Shown piece after piece: positions 45,594 to 57,076 of a stretch of 64,000 nucleotides of DNA; position 1 is the stretch's first letter, and the number at the start of each line of letters is the position of its first letter. The position numbers were made by a program, and so were the translations under genes. The notes under the pieces were generated by a model that worked only from the letters and a program-made list of their open reading frames with translations, did not search any database and was not told the DNA's origin. Source of the DNA: Antedon mediterranea (Eukaryota > Echinodermata > Crinoidea > Comatulida > Antedonidae); contig NC_092673.1 in NCBI RefSeq assembly GCF_964355755.1, positions 30,571,001-30,635,000 of the forward strand. The letters run 5' to 3'.

Positions 45594-46128
45594 CAACGCA
45601 TCTTGGAGGAGGAACATCAAATATGCCTGCCGTGGTACATCTGGCAAATTGCTATCCTGCAAGGCTCACGAATAAACTATCTCGCTGCTCATTGGTATTT
45701 GGTCAACGTCTGAATAAGATCTCTCGCCATTCTCTGAGGCTTCGGGAACATCGCACATTGGTGCTGAGAAAACGATTAGAGGAACATCATACTTGTTTTG
45801 TCAAACTTCTAATTTGATAGTGTAAACAGAGTTTTAGGACAATTGTCCAACTAATTTGATAGTGCATACAGAGCTTTAGGACAATTGTCAAACTAATTTG
45901 ATAGTGCAGACAGAGCTTTAGGACACTTGTCAAACTAATTTGATATTGCAAACAGACTTTAAGACAATTGTCAGACTAAATTTTAGGACAATAATTCGAT
46001 CAACTTACCTGTTTCCAGTATAATAATTTCAACAGTTATTGGTCCCCGACAATGATGGAACTACCATTGTTTGATATCCATGTGATTGCGTTTGTCTTTA
46101 TGATAAGTTGCGACTGGAATCGATAGTT
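45594..46128 (-). pseudogene. Relic of sushi exon and Ig exon of the neighbouring gene
   Basis: 45594-45763 matches the sushi exon at 57978-58160 but has lost 13 bases (170 against 183), which destroys the frame. 46009-46128 matches the two ends of the Ig exon at 58316-58627 but lacks about 190 internal bases. Order, strand and spacing are those of the intact gene, including the family A MITE debris between the exons. The signal-peptide and first sushi exons are absent. This shows that the duplicated unit included part of the sushi/Ig gene, and that this copy died. Confidence 0.88.
45795..45985. repeat. 42-bp tandem repeat of a MITE family A terminus
   Basis: AGGACAATTGTCAAACTAAT plus TTGATAGTGCAGACAGAGCT is repeated at 45836, 45878, 45920 and partly 45961. 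Each unit is a MITE end joined to GGACAATTGTC. The intact gene has a shorter version at 58170-58275. Confidence 0.75.
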
Positions 46129-46594
46129 CTGGAACAAAAAAGATAACGAAAACTAGAATGTGAAAATGAGATAAAAACAAAATGAAGGAGTAGAAAGGAG
46201 TAGGTCGTCTAGGCTACACGTAAATTAGGAAATATTGTGGAAATAAATTAAATTGAATGAATGAATGAATAACAATTCACTTTGATTAAATATTTGTTTG
46301 ATACATTGAAAACATAAAGGACCTATAGTAACTATCCTGTGATAAATGGCCAATTATAAACCCGCCCCTTAAAAGTTATAGGCCTATAGCCTAGTTTTAA
46401 ACAATATTGCTTGTCCATAAATTGACATCTTTTGACGATGTTGATACAGTTAGATAAGAAATTGTCAATGGTTAAGTTATCAGCGAATTATACAATCAAC
46501 AAAATAATATTTGACCCTTATATCTTGTTATGGTATAATAACATCCAGTACGTCGTCTGATTTGTTCCACTACAACAGTTACAAGTGAAGAGAC
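46129..46594 (+). promoter_or_regulatory. Upstream region of copy B, duplicated
   Basis: From about 46395 to the ATG at 46595 the sequence aligns with 34795-35038 upstream of copy A (shared blocks include GTTATGGTATAATAACATCC and ACTACAACAGTTACAAGTGA). The promoter and 5' UTR were therefore duplicated with the gene. Left of 46395 the two flanks differ. The short run (AATG)n at 46258-46271 has no visible role. Confidence 0.5.
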
Positions 46595-49500
46595 ATGGCA
46601 TCCAGACATCGACTTCAACCGTTTCACCTCTTTGGCCTGTTTTTACATTTGTTTGCGGTGACTTTAGCTTCATCTAACGTTGAAGAAGTCAAGGCATTTC
46701 TTACTTATTACGAAGAACATGTGAGTGATATTTATTTTTCACAAGCAACAGCTCAGTGGAACTACTACACCAATATCACGGATGAAAATTCGCAGAAAGC
46801 GGTAAGTTAGTTAAAACTTTGTTGGTGTAAGAGACACCAGCAAAGAACATCCCCTCGCCCTCGCCCCGTCAAAATAATCCTAAATCCCGGCGCCCTTTAG
46901 TGGGCTTTGTGTCCCAGAAGAGATACTTATACTGTGAGTCCTAGTATTAATATTGTCACAAACATTTTGTGGTTCTGGGGTTTTAGTTTTTTTATAGGGC
47001 CCACTTTAACATAATTCTTATTGAGTGTCATCGCTCCATCGGTCCCTGGACGTTATATTAGCTTAGGCTAGGCTATTATGTATTATACACTTAGAACATT
47101 TTGATGGGAGACATTGTTATGTACACATGACCCATTTCGAATGGAAGGTAATAGTCGTCGTCGGTAATTGAATTATACATGCATTTTAGGGCATTTTTGT
47201 TCATTTGTGCAAATAAAATGTCATAGAGTAACTCTAGCTGCAGAAAAAAACTTTGACGCAATACAAGAATGATTTTTTAAAATGTGATTGCTCAAAATGA
47301 CAAATTTGCGCGAAGAAGCCAAATACCCAAGCATGCGCACCAACCCCGCTTGTTTGGATCCTTAAGGATCGTTAAGCAGTATTCCAAAGAAGAAGAATGT
47401 TTGTATGCGAAGAAATGGAAAGGGGGATCATCATATCGAGTTTCAGATAAAGAAGAAGCGGCTTCAAATTATAATACAGCCTCTGTATATAACAAGGATT
47501 ATCCAGCAAAGCAATTGTCAAACTTTCATAACCCTCACAATACGTCTGCAAATAATGAGCTAATACTTTGTAATGGATAAATGGTGAGTAAAGTTTATAT
47601 GTTGAATAATAATGCATACTTTTGTATTGCCAACTCTCTATAGGTAGATGCTGATGTGGCGGCGTCTGGGTTTATAATCGATGCATACGTGAACGCTAGT
47701 CGATTCGATGCAGCCTCGTTTTCAGCCGACATTCAAAGACAACTGAAATTCATAAAGGATGTCCAGAACTACGCACTTGCAGTTGAAGATGAGGACAAAT
47801 TTCGCACAGTAATAATACTGTCTACTATTTTTTTTAAAATAAAATACGTACTGCAGTACACAGTACCGTACAGTACCGTGTATACCATCGCATATAAAAT
47901 TAATGTGTAAAGTGATCGCGATGAACATTGTTATATTACATAGTCCCATTAAGGGGATACTTTCGGGGAACAATCAAGGTGTTCGCTTTACAGGCTTGTT
48001 GTCCACTGAATAGTGGTTTGTCTGAAGTGTAATAATTAGAATAAAGTGGAAAATTAATTTCATCCTCAAAAACCATGTACACATCTGCGTGTTCTACATG
48101 ATAGAATGCACTGTTTACATTATTATTCTGTACATACAATGTATGTTGAATTCTATTACTTGAATTCAATATCAAACGAGTGGACAATATTTCTATACGT
48201 TTCAGATATACTTGACTGTGTTTGAACGAACCTTGCCCCCAATTAGGCCTACTTATGACACATTGTATCAATAACTCATTGACTGTCTGAGATCCCATAG
48301 AGATGAAAGTAGTGTTAAAATCTGATAAAACGAACAGGCCTACTAAAAATCGATTATTTCAATAAATTATAAGCCTCTTGCTGTTTAACAATTTAGGAAA
48401 ATCCAGAAAATACATATTAAGAAACCACATAATTTATGAAAAGTTCATAAAAATGTTGAGACATGACAGGCAGACAGACATGTTGCTTAGCGAATCCGTA
48501 TTAAAACAGATAGCATCATAATAATTATTATTATTACTCTAATTATGGATTGATGATGTCTTTAAACATTTACATACATTTAATCTTCATTCATTCTTTA
48601 TTTCCAGTTGACTGATATAATTGCTAAAATGAACGGGAATTACGGGTCTGGAGAGGTTTGTAAAACCAACGGAGAGTGCTTAGCTCTCGAGCCAGGTAAT
48701 GATGATGTCCGTAAGGTGATGCGTGGAGACCGGCTAAATCACATATAGTCAATCAAAATGTATTTTAGTTCGAGTAATTGAGTAACTGCATATTTATTTT
48801 ACGATATATTTTTATACAACGTAATATGTCTTTCCATATGTACATGAAGTTTTATTATTTTCAATTTACAATGAGAACCCATCGGTATCTGAATCTTACA
48901 GTACTGTATGTATGTAACTGTGCTGGTATAAGAGGCTCTTTGATTCTCACACAGTATCAATATATTGTTTAAAAACCAAACACTTCAAAATTGGGTAAAT
49001 ATGATATTTTACAAGAGTGGTATTGATTTGTTTTTATCAAATCCTTGCTTCTAAAAAAATCGTGAAATTAAAAAATGGATATTGCAAGGTTGTATTTAGT
49101 TTTTTAAACCAGGGATGACCATTATTATTATTATTATTATTATTATAGCATTTTTTTATTTTATTTTTTTATTTATTTATAGCATTAAAGTAAAAGTTGC
49201 TCAATGCGGCTTCGGAAGCTTGCAATATTATAGAGAACATGAAAAAGAAACATTATGCATTGTTTCGTTAGTTTACTGAATATGATTTCATTACATTCAG
49301 AACAAAATCAGTATACATTCATGCAAATTGGTTTTGTAATTCTACTCAGATTCATTATTACGAATAAATTTCTATTCATTAGCCAACAGTGAAGAGTGAG
49401 ATATCACTCGTCTTTGATTAGCCTCTCAACTGACATAGCGTCTTAAAAACTTTCACACGTTTGTGAGCTATCAGTAGAATAAACATCTCATATACTGCGC

Positions 49501-52500
49501 TTTGCTTGGCGCAAGCACGCTAGCAATAATATTGTCTTTTGCAGCAACTGTTTTGTTCAGCAATATGAACTTAGTTAGGTAGTTATAATCTATGATGCGA
49601 TGCAATTTCTGTTTTTTTTTTCTGTAAAGCTTATTTCGCACTACTCGGACGCAACGCAAGGACGTAATCGCGCCGCATCACAACGCGATGGATCACTCTC
49701 TGACTCACTCCCCCACTCACTCCCTCCCTCCCCACTAACTCATACTCCCCACTCACTCACTTAAGTTCGCTTACGTCCAAGTGGGAACCAATCTCTACGA
49801 TGTGAATTTCCGATATTTTGGTGAAGCTTGTATGGTAAGTTGACCAATCATGACGCGTCACGACCCAACTGTCACTTCTGATTGGTCAACTACAGTAATT
49901 TGCGTTGCGCGTTCGCCATTGCGTAAAGAGTATTATACTAAAGCTATGTCTACACTATCAAACTTTTTTTGACAAAAAAAATGTGATGTGCCCATGGGGA
50001 CATGATGATGCATATCACTACCAGATTTTGCCACCTCACTCTATTTTGTCAAACTAGTTTGATAGTGTAGACAAAGCTTTAGAAAATCTGTTATATATTA
50101 TATAATAATTTTTCTGTTTAACACCAGGACTTGAAAAGATTATGGCAACTTCTAAGGATTGGGATGAACGAGTTTGGGCGTGGAAAGGATGGCGGGACGA
50201 AGTGGGTCGAGCTAACCGGCCTCTTTATATCGATTATGTCGATTTAAAAAATGAAGCTGCAAACATACTAGGTGAGTGATCACCCAGCAGAGCCCATGTT
50301 TCGTGCAATTTTTGATCAGGAAAATCGCATTCTGTTGTATACGGTAGTTTACCTAGGACTAAGATCCTCTGTGTTTGCTTCTAATGTCCAACATTTTAGA
50401 CTCTGGAAAAAAAAAGTTTCAACTAACTATAGGCCTAACTAAAATCTATCTCTTACCGTGCCATAACATAAAACAATTTTAATTTTGGTATTAATCTAAC
50501 GAGGAAGGAAAGGCGACACAGAGAACAGTTACGAAGTGATTTGTTTATTGTTGTTTTAAGGAAGATTTAAAGAAGGCAGCTGTTGGCCTACAGTAGGCTT
50601 CTAATAATTTTCTGATAATTCTATAATCACAGGCTTTAGCGACACCGGTGAGCAGTGGAGGGCACATTACGAAACAGACACCATAGTCGATGATGCCAAG
50701 GCTCTTTACGAGGAAATTCTACCACTTTACAAACAGCTACATGCGTATGTTAGACGAAAGCTTAAGAAGGTCTATAGTGAAAATGTGGATTTAAAATCTG
50801 CTCTCCCTTCAAACATATTAGGTAGGCCTACTACCGCGCTAGAGCGGAGTTATAGCTTGGTAGTTAAGATGACCGATTCCGCTTTCTGGATTCCAATCCT
50901 GTCAGAGGAAAAAACATCTCCACTCCCAAATATTGATTTAAGACTTTGTTTATGAAGAGCACGCTATGTTTGTACTGTGAACAAAACTACCACCTTTAAG
51001 AAGAATAATGAATGAATTCGCTTATTGCTATCCCTGGCAATTACTCTATACACATTAATTATCATTATCGAAAGATATTAGGTTTAAGATGTTGACAACT
51101 GACAGTTGCATATCACTCACCAAAAAAATAATTATTTGAACGTACCCATTATTATAATGTACTATTAATTATGTATGTCATAGGCGACATGTGGGGGAGA
51201 TTTTGGGGTGAAATATATGACGTTGTAGAGCCGTATTCTGATGCAACAAGTGTTGATGTAACACCAGAACTGATAGAACAGGTAAGTGCTAATCTATACA
51301 TTTTTATAAAATATGAAACGACGGGGATTTTTGTAGTCGCAAAAGACAGTAACGGTAACAGTAACTTCACGTATACCGATAGTATTAGTGGTAAGTTTTT
51401 TTTATAAGTTTTATTTTAAACTTGAAAAAAAAAGAGGCAGGTTCTTAAAATAATAATTATTTTTTGTCTTATGTAGGTTCATCCCACTTTTATTTCCGTG
51501 ATATAAATTTTCATATTAATACAGTAATCTATACATATTTTTTTTTTAAATAATTATTATATTAGGCAAGTGACTCGATTAGAATAATACTTTTACATAT
51601 ACAGATACTGTTGTGAAGAGTAAAAATAACATTACCTCTCAAGAAAAACAATGTTTTCTTTATAATCTAATCATTCCACCATACCACTACTTTATGATAT
51701 GAATTTTACTGTATATTTTGAAAGGGTTATACTGCACTCGAAATGTTCAACCTATCAGATTCGTTCTTTGTTTCACTTGGTCTGCAACCGATGCCCGAGC
51801 CATTTTGGGCTAAAAGTATGATTACGAAACCAACGGATGGAAGAACCGTTGTGTGTCATCCTACGGCGTGGGATTTTAGTAACAGGATAGATTTTAGGTA
51901 AGCAAAACAATCCTAATAAAATACAAAAACATCTGACCAATTACTCAAAACCCTGATGCAACGCTACTCCACAATCGTTACAAAAGATAACAAAATATGT
52001 AAGCCTGGTCTAGTGACATCTAACTTATCAAACTTTTATTTAAACAAGGCCATAGACATGGATGCAGTCGCGTGCTCACGTTAGTGTTTACCGACCAACC
52101 GATCGACCAACCGACCGATATAGTGAGCTGTAGAGTCGCCAAGTTTACTACCGTTTGGGGATGTGTGTGATGTATTTTCAGTCTGTAGCATCACATGATA
52201 ACAGACTGTTATTTGATTCGAATCTTCTCAGCGAACTACGCTGTCACGAAGATGCTACGTCTATAGGCGTAGTTTTCTACTGAACGTTCTGTCAAAGTTT
52301 TTCAACTGGCCTATAGCATACAAACTGCGGAAAACTTTTATAGCAAAAATTGGAGTTTGCTGAGTTTATAAACTAAGTTTCCTATAGTCTAAGGCTTAAG
52401 TTTTATCTTTAAATTCGAATTCTAAATAAATAATAATGTGTTTCACCTTATTCACAGAATCAAGATGTGCACAGAGATCAATATGCAACATTTTTTAACA

Positions 52501-54722
52501 ATTCATCATGAGATGGGTCACATACAGTATGATCTTCAGTACGCCCCTCTGCCTTACGTATACCATGATGGAGCAAATGGTGCCTTCCATGAGGCCGTAG
52601 GCGAAGTTATGTCTACATCAGTTGCCACTCCAAAACACCTCAAGAAAATAGGCCTCTTAGATATTGAAGACACAGATTATAGTAAATTAATCTTGCTTTA
52701 TTTTGCTATGCGAATACAATGATCTGAATCAGACGTTTTCAACTTCGCAGACGAGTAGTCTGCGTCTGTCAGCTTTAAACTGTCTTTTGACCGCCATAAA
52801 TTCTCTTTTAGAAACGGATATCAACTTTCTTCTGAAGCAGTCGCTAGATGTAATTGGTACATTACCATTTAGCTACATGATAGATCAGTGGCGATGGGGA
52901 GTGTTTGCTGGAGACATCACGCCAGAAACGTACACCGAAGAATGGTGGAAAATGAAGTAGGTGTATTAGAATTATTCAGAGGGGTGACGCCTACTAAAGC
53001 TTGGTTCTCATATTTAATATCGTACCCATAGGTTCAACGAAAACGAGTTGACAAATCACAAGCGACAGTTCGGATGACCCATCGCGTCGTGATTGGTCAA
53101 ATTGCGCTTAACACCCTTGCGTTGCGTCTAAATGGGAACCGAGGACTAATGGCCTACGGTACTATTTTTAGTGCATGTGGTATGCGGTGAACCACCATAT
53201 TCAATTACACATAGATTTATTTCCTTTTTTCTTTTCTTTTAAAGATTGGATCTTGTGGGAGTCGTGCCCCCTGTAGCACGAGAGGAGAGGGATCTTGATG
53301 CCACTGCACTTCTGCACATTATCTACGACTATCCTTTTCTCAGGTTTGCAATTTTGGGTCGTCAGTTTTCATTTTATGCATTTCTTAAAGCAATTATATT
53401 TTAATTTGTTTTACCAGTAAAATATTAATTTACGGGGTGCCAAACAACATGACATGAATATAGATAGTGTGTCGTTGGCGCCCCGTATAATACGCTTTAA
53501 ATGTTTGCAGGTACTTTTTAAGGACAATAATCCAGTTTCAGTTTTATGAAGCAATGTGCAATGCCTCGGGTCACCAAGGACCGTTATACAAATGCGATTT
53601 CTACGAATCAAAAGAAGCGGGAAAACTTCTTGGGTAAGAACAATGGAATTTACATTATTTGCGAATGTATATGCCTAAAGCTCCGTCTAAACTATCAAAC
53701 TTCATGTGAAAAAAAAAGTGATGTGCCCATATATTGACATGGTAATGTCATATCATGACCATATTTGGGCATATTACTACCATATTTAGGCACATCACAC
53801 CTATTTTGTCAAACTAGTTTGATACCACCTTGATTAAGAAAGACATCGTAGTCGTAACAATACATAATATGTTTCTATTTATGATTTTTGTTAACTTAAA
53901 AATTGAGGAAATTATCGAGCTATCATAGTTTATCAGTGTGCAGAGATTATGACATTATTCATGTTTTACCGTAAGGTTTTGCTGTACATATTGTTCAATT
54001 ACAAATTTCTAGGGACATGCTAAAACTTGGAAGAAGTAAGCCATGGCCTGAAGCAATGGAAGCTATAACCGGACAGCGGGAAATGTCTGCTAAGCCCCTG
54101 TTGCAATATTTCGAACCTCTGAGAGAATGGTTAGAAGAAGAAAATAAACGTAACGACGAATTTATTGGATGGGAAAAAACATGGCGACCATGTAAGACAT
54201 TTTATTTCCACTTTGAGGATTTAATCGTAGTCTACATTAGCAAATAACAACATTTTTGCTACTGTACTAGACTTCTGCAAACTTCTTTTCTGCAGTTGTA
54301 AACTGGTTTACACTGACACTTTTGTTTCCAAATGCCCAGTTTGTCAAGAAAAATTTCAAAGTTAGACCAGTCCTTCAACAAACCACATAAATAAGGTTGT
54401 ACAGTATTAACATTAGTTTGCAAACACGAGAGCAAACTCGGAATTTGCCATCACAAACTTGGTAAAGTTGGCTTTCTGCAAAAAAATTACACATTTCTAG
54501 CGTCTTTGAACTCTCCATTTCATTCTGTAAAGTTCTGCATTTATAAGCATAATCCTAATTATTTCGTAGAAAATATGTTCATGCCTTTTTTTTTGTAGTT
54601 AGATAAAAGTAACCTGTTTATCTTTTACCGTTTCAGATGACACGAGCAGCGGTACCCGATTTGTGCCACTCTTTGTTACTTTTGTTATGTTGCTCTTCAA
54701 TCAATTAGTTGTTGCTGAATAG
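46595..54722 (+). CDS. ACE2-like M2 zinc metallopeptidase, copy B
   Basis: Same 13-exon structure as copy A with identical phases: 46595-46801, 47644-47808, 48608-48695, 50128-50271, 50633-50821, 51184-51281, 51725-51897, 52458-52681, 52812-52956, 53245-53343, 53511-53633, 54013-54191, 54637-54722; 639 residues. Signal peptide [10 protein letters not shown]...FAVTLASS. Zinc site HEMGH at 372-376 and Glu400. The ACE2-type Arg (MWGRFW), Leu and Phe (DYPFLRYF) are kept. Just before the zinc motif it reads [10 protein letters not shown], with Thr369 as in vertebrate ACE2, while copy A has Val. Further changes are QPMPEPFW for KPMPELFW and LHIIYDYP for LHIVVDYP. The C-terminus has the same GPI-like tail, one residue shorter. 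AATAAA lies at 55141-55146. Both copies look functional: no stops, every splice site present. Confidence 0.92.
49625..49925. mobile_element. MITE family C, composite copy (copy B intron 3)
   Basis: Counterpart of 38986-39317. The left end is TAAAGCTTATTTCGCACTA; the interior has gained a CACTCACTCCC-rich stretch (49693-49760). Confidence 0.7.
49939..50081. mobile_element. MITE family A copy (copy B intron 3 only)
   Basis: TAAAGCTATGTCTACACTATC-type and GATAGTGTAGACAAAGCTTTA ends, immediately next to the family C copy. Copy A lacks it at the matching place. Confidence 0.85.
52995..53141. mobile_element. MITE family C copy (copy B intron 9)
   Basis: TAAAGCTTGGTTCTCATAT start and GCGTTGCGTCTAAATGGGAACC end; duplicate of 42022-42174. 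Confidence 0.75.
53676..53826. mobile_element. MITE family A copy (copy B intron 11)
   Basis: TAAAGCTCCGTCTAAACTATC-type left end; right end CAAACTAGTTTGATACC, where the outermost bases are lost. It is the more complete version of 42711-42811. Confidence 0.85.
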
Positions 54723-55221
54723 GAGTTATTTAAATCTGAGACAACAATCTGTCTCGGTTTCAAACAACCAAGACAACATGTAAACAACAATCACGTGAGG
54801 TCATAGGTTAATACATTTAACCTATGACCTTAAAACTATTAGTCCTCCCTTGTGTACACCTTTATATTATAAAAAAAAACGTTGTATTCAAATATATAGC
54901 TCTCTTTTTCATTATTAATCTGGATTCTTGTTTTGTGTAACTTTTAATCGAAATTCTTTGAAATGTTATAGATTTACAAGTGTTCATATTGTTTTCTAAT
55001 TAGATGTTTGTGTTTTGTTTTTAAATAAGTTTTATTTGTAGATTATATTGCATATAAAACTACTTTATACTGAATTTGAATTTTGATATGTTTTGTTTTT
55101 GTATGGTGAATATTATTATAAACTGATATTTAAAATTGGAAATAAATGTGATTTAAATAATGATTGGATGTTAGATTTGTTTATTTACGAAACATAACAT
55201 CACAGATTCTTGAACCGATTC

Positions 55222-55377
55222 TAAAACCCTGTTTACATCAAAAGTGTGATGTGCCCACATTTGGTAGTAATGAACAAATATAGTATATTAATATGATATG
55301 ACATAATCATGTCCATATATGGGCACATCACATTTTGTTTATGTTACAAAAGTTTGATAGTGTAGACAGAGCTTTAA
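55222..55377. mobile_element. MITE family A copy (copy B 3' flank, unit 1)
   Basis: Left end shortened (TAAAACCCTGTTTACATC), right end GATAGTGTAGACAGAGCTTT. Confidence 0.8.
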
Positions 55378-55643
55378 TCGTGTAGTGTAAGTTTAAATGT
55401 AACACTATATTGGTCAATGAATCTTAACTGTATTAGAGTTTTATCGCTAAGGTAACAGTCGAATAAATATGAATGAATATTATGTATTTATACTGAATTT
55501 GAATTTTGATATGTTTTGTTTTTGTATGGTGAATATTATTATAAACTGATATTTAAAATTGGAAATAAATGTGATTTAAATAATGATTGGATGTTAGATT
55601 TGTTTATTTACGAAACATAACATCACAGATTCTTGAACCGATT

Positions 55644-55800
55644 CTAAAACCCTGTTTACACCAAAAGTGTGATGTGCCCACATTTGGTAGTAATGAACAA
55701 ATATAGTATTTTAATATGATATGACATAATCATGTCCATATATGGGCACATCACATTTTGTTTATGTTACAAAAGTTTGATAGTGTAGACAGAGCTTTAA
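55644..55800. mobile_element. MITE family A copy (copy B 3' flank, unit 2)
   Basis: Nearly identical to the copy at 55222; copied by the 423-bp duplication, not by transposition. Confidence 0.8.
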
Positions 55801-55977
55801 TCGTGTAATGTAAGTTTAAATGTAACACTACATTGGTCAATGAATCTTAACTGTATTAGAGTTTTATCGCTAAGGTAACAGTCGAATAAATATGAATGAA
55901 TATTATGTAGTTTTTTTAGAGATACGACTGTCGCTACTGCTTTCTGTCGACACTCTCGTTCAAAGAGTTAAGGCCCA

Positions 55978-56249
55978 TTTACACTAGGATGATAACGATC
56001 GACGATAAATAGACAAATATGCATTTTTCATACATAAAACTAAAGAAATATAAAAACCTTTTTTTATTTATCATGACGCCATTTGATTGGAATTAAAAAA
56101 ATATTATTATTATCAAAGACAGCATATATTATTATCCTGTAGATCTCTAGAACTAAAACCTTTCTAATTTCTCTTGTTTTATGTAAAAATAAAATGCATG
56201 CTTATATATTTATTGTCGATCGTTATCGTTCTAGTGTAAATGGGTCTTT
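55978..56249. mobile_element. MITE family F (GGCCCATTTACACTAG ends)
   Basis: About 39-bp inverted ends: AAGGCCCATTTACACTAG, then GATAACGATCGACGATAAAT at the left; TATTGTCGATCGTTATCGTT, then CTAGTGTAAATGGGTC at the right. The AT-rich centre is non-coding. Copy A lacks it in its 3' flank. Confidence 0.85.
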
Positions 56250-56895
56250 GTCCCAAACCTAAATTACACACATTACACACCTTTGGTTGGTATACATTTA
56301 TTATCAACATGAGTTGAGATCTGGGCTTTTTACTACAAATGTAATATTCAGGAAAACCAAATTACTTTGATGGAGTATTGGCCAACTGCAAAAGAGTACC
56401 CGAATTTTTTACTTCAACATTAAGTCCTCGAAATTAACTACGACTCAAGAATAGAAATATTTTGTATTATGTATTTATTGTTGTTATATTTTGTATCAAT
56501 TTGAATTAGAAACTTATACACATTATGGAAATGTGATGAATTCATAGCCAATCGATCAGCATGTAGTTATGGTAACCAACTTTGATGAGTTCAATTATAA
56601 TATGGAGAAGAATCTGGTGAAACTGTGAAATTTAAAACAAAATTGCAACATGTTATGCTTGTTCAAATGCGGTTTGGTAAACCCTAATATAATCCAGGAT
56701 ACAATATATCATTGGTAGTGCAGATGAGTTCCTTAGGAGATGATAAATATTAAGCTCTTTTCACAATGAAAGTACGTGGGGGGGGGGAGAGGGGGTTGAG
56801 GAGATTAAGAGGCCTAAAATTGAATATCCTATCATTTGCATTGTAATTTTTCGAATTTGTGGTCCTCTTTTATGCCCGTCTCTATGAATGACTGT
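56250..56895. other. Copy B 3' flank, shared with copy A
   Basis: Matches 44420-44940. A GGGGGGGGGAGAGGGGG tract at about 56778 is new in B. No exon could be established, although the missing 3' end of the sushi/Ig gene must lie in or near this region. Confidence 0.5.
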
Positions 56896-57064
56896 ATAAA
56901 GCTCTGTCTACACTATCAACTAGTAGTTTGACAAAAAAGTGTGATGTGCCAAAATATGGTAGTGATATGCCCAAATAGGGTAGTGATATGACATCATCAT
57001 GTTCATATATGCCACATCATTATTTTTAGTCACAAAAAGTTTGATAGTTTAGACATAGTTTTAG
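56896..57064. mobile_element. MITE family A copy next to sushi/Ig exon 6
   Basis: TAAAGCTCTGTCTACACTATC-type left end, right end GATAGTTTAGACATAG. It stands 12 bases from the donor of the last recognised exon of the sushi/Ig gene. Confidence 0.88.
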
Positions 57065-57076
57065 TATAATACTCAC

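Larger units (their letters stand above)
55071..55916 (+). repeat. 423-bp direct duplication in the copy B 3' flank
   Basis: 55071-55493 is repeated as 55494-55916 with very few changes, including a family A MITE in each unit (55222-55377 and 55644-55800). Copy A has a single unit, so the duplication is specific to B and recent. Confidence 0.9.
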
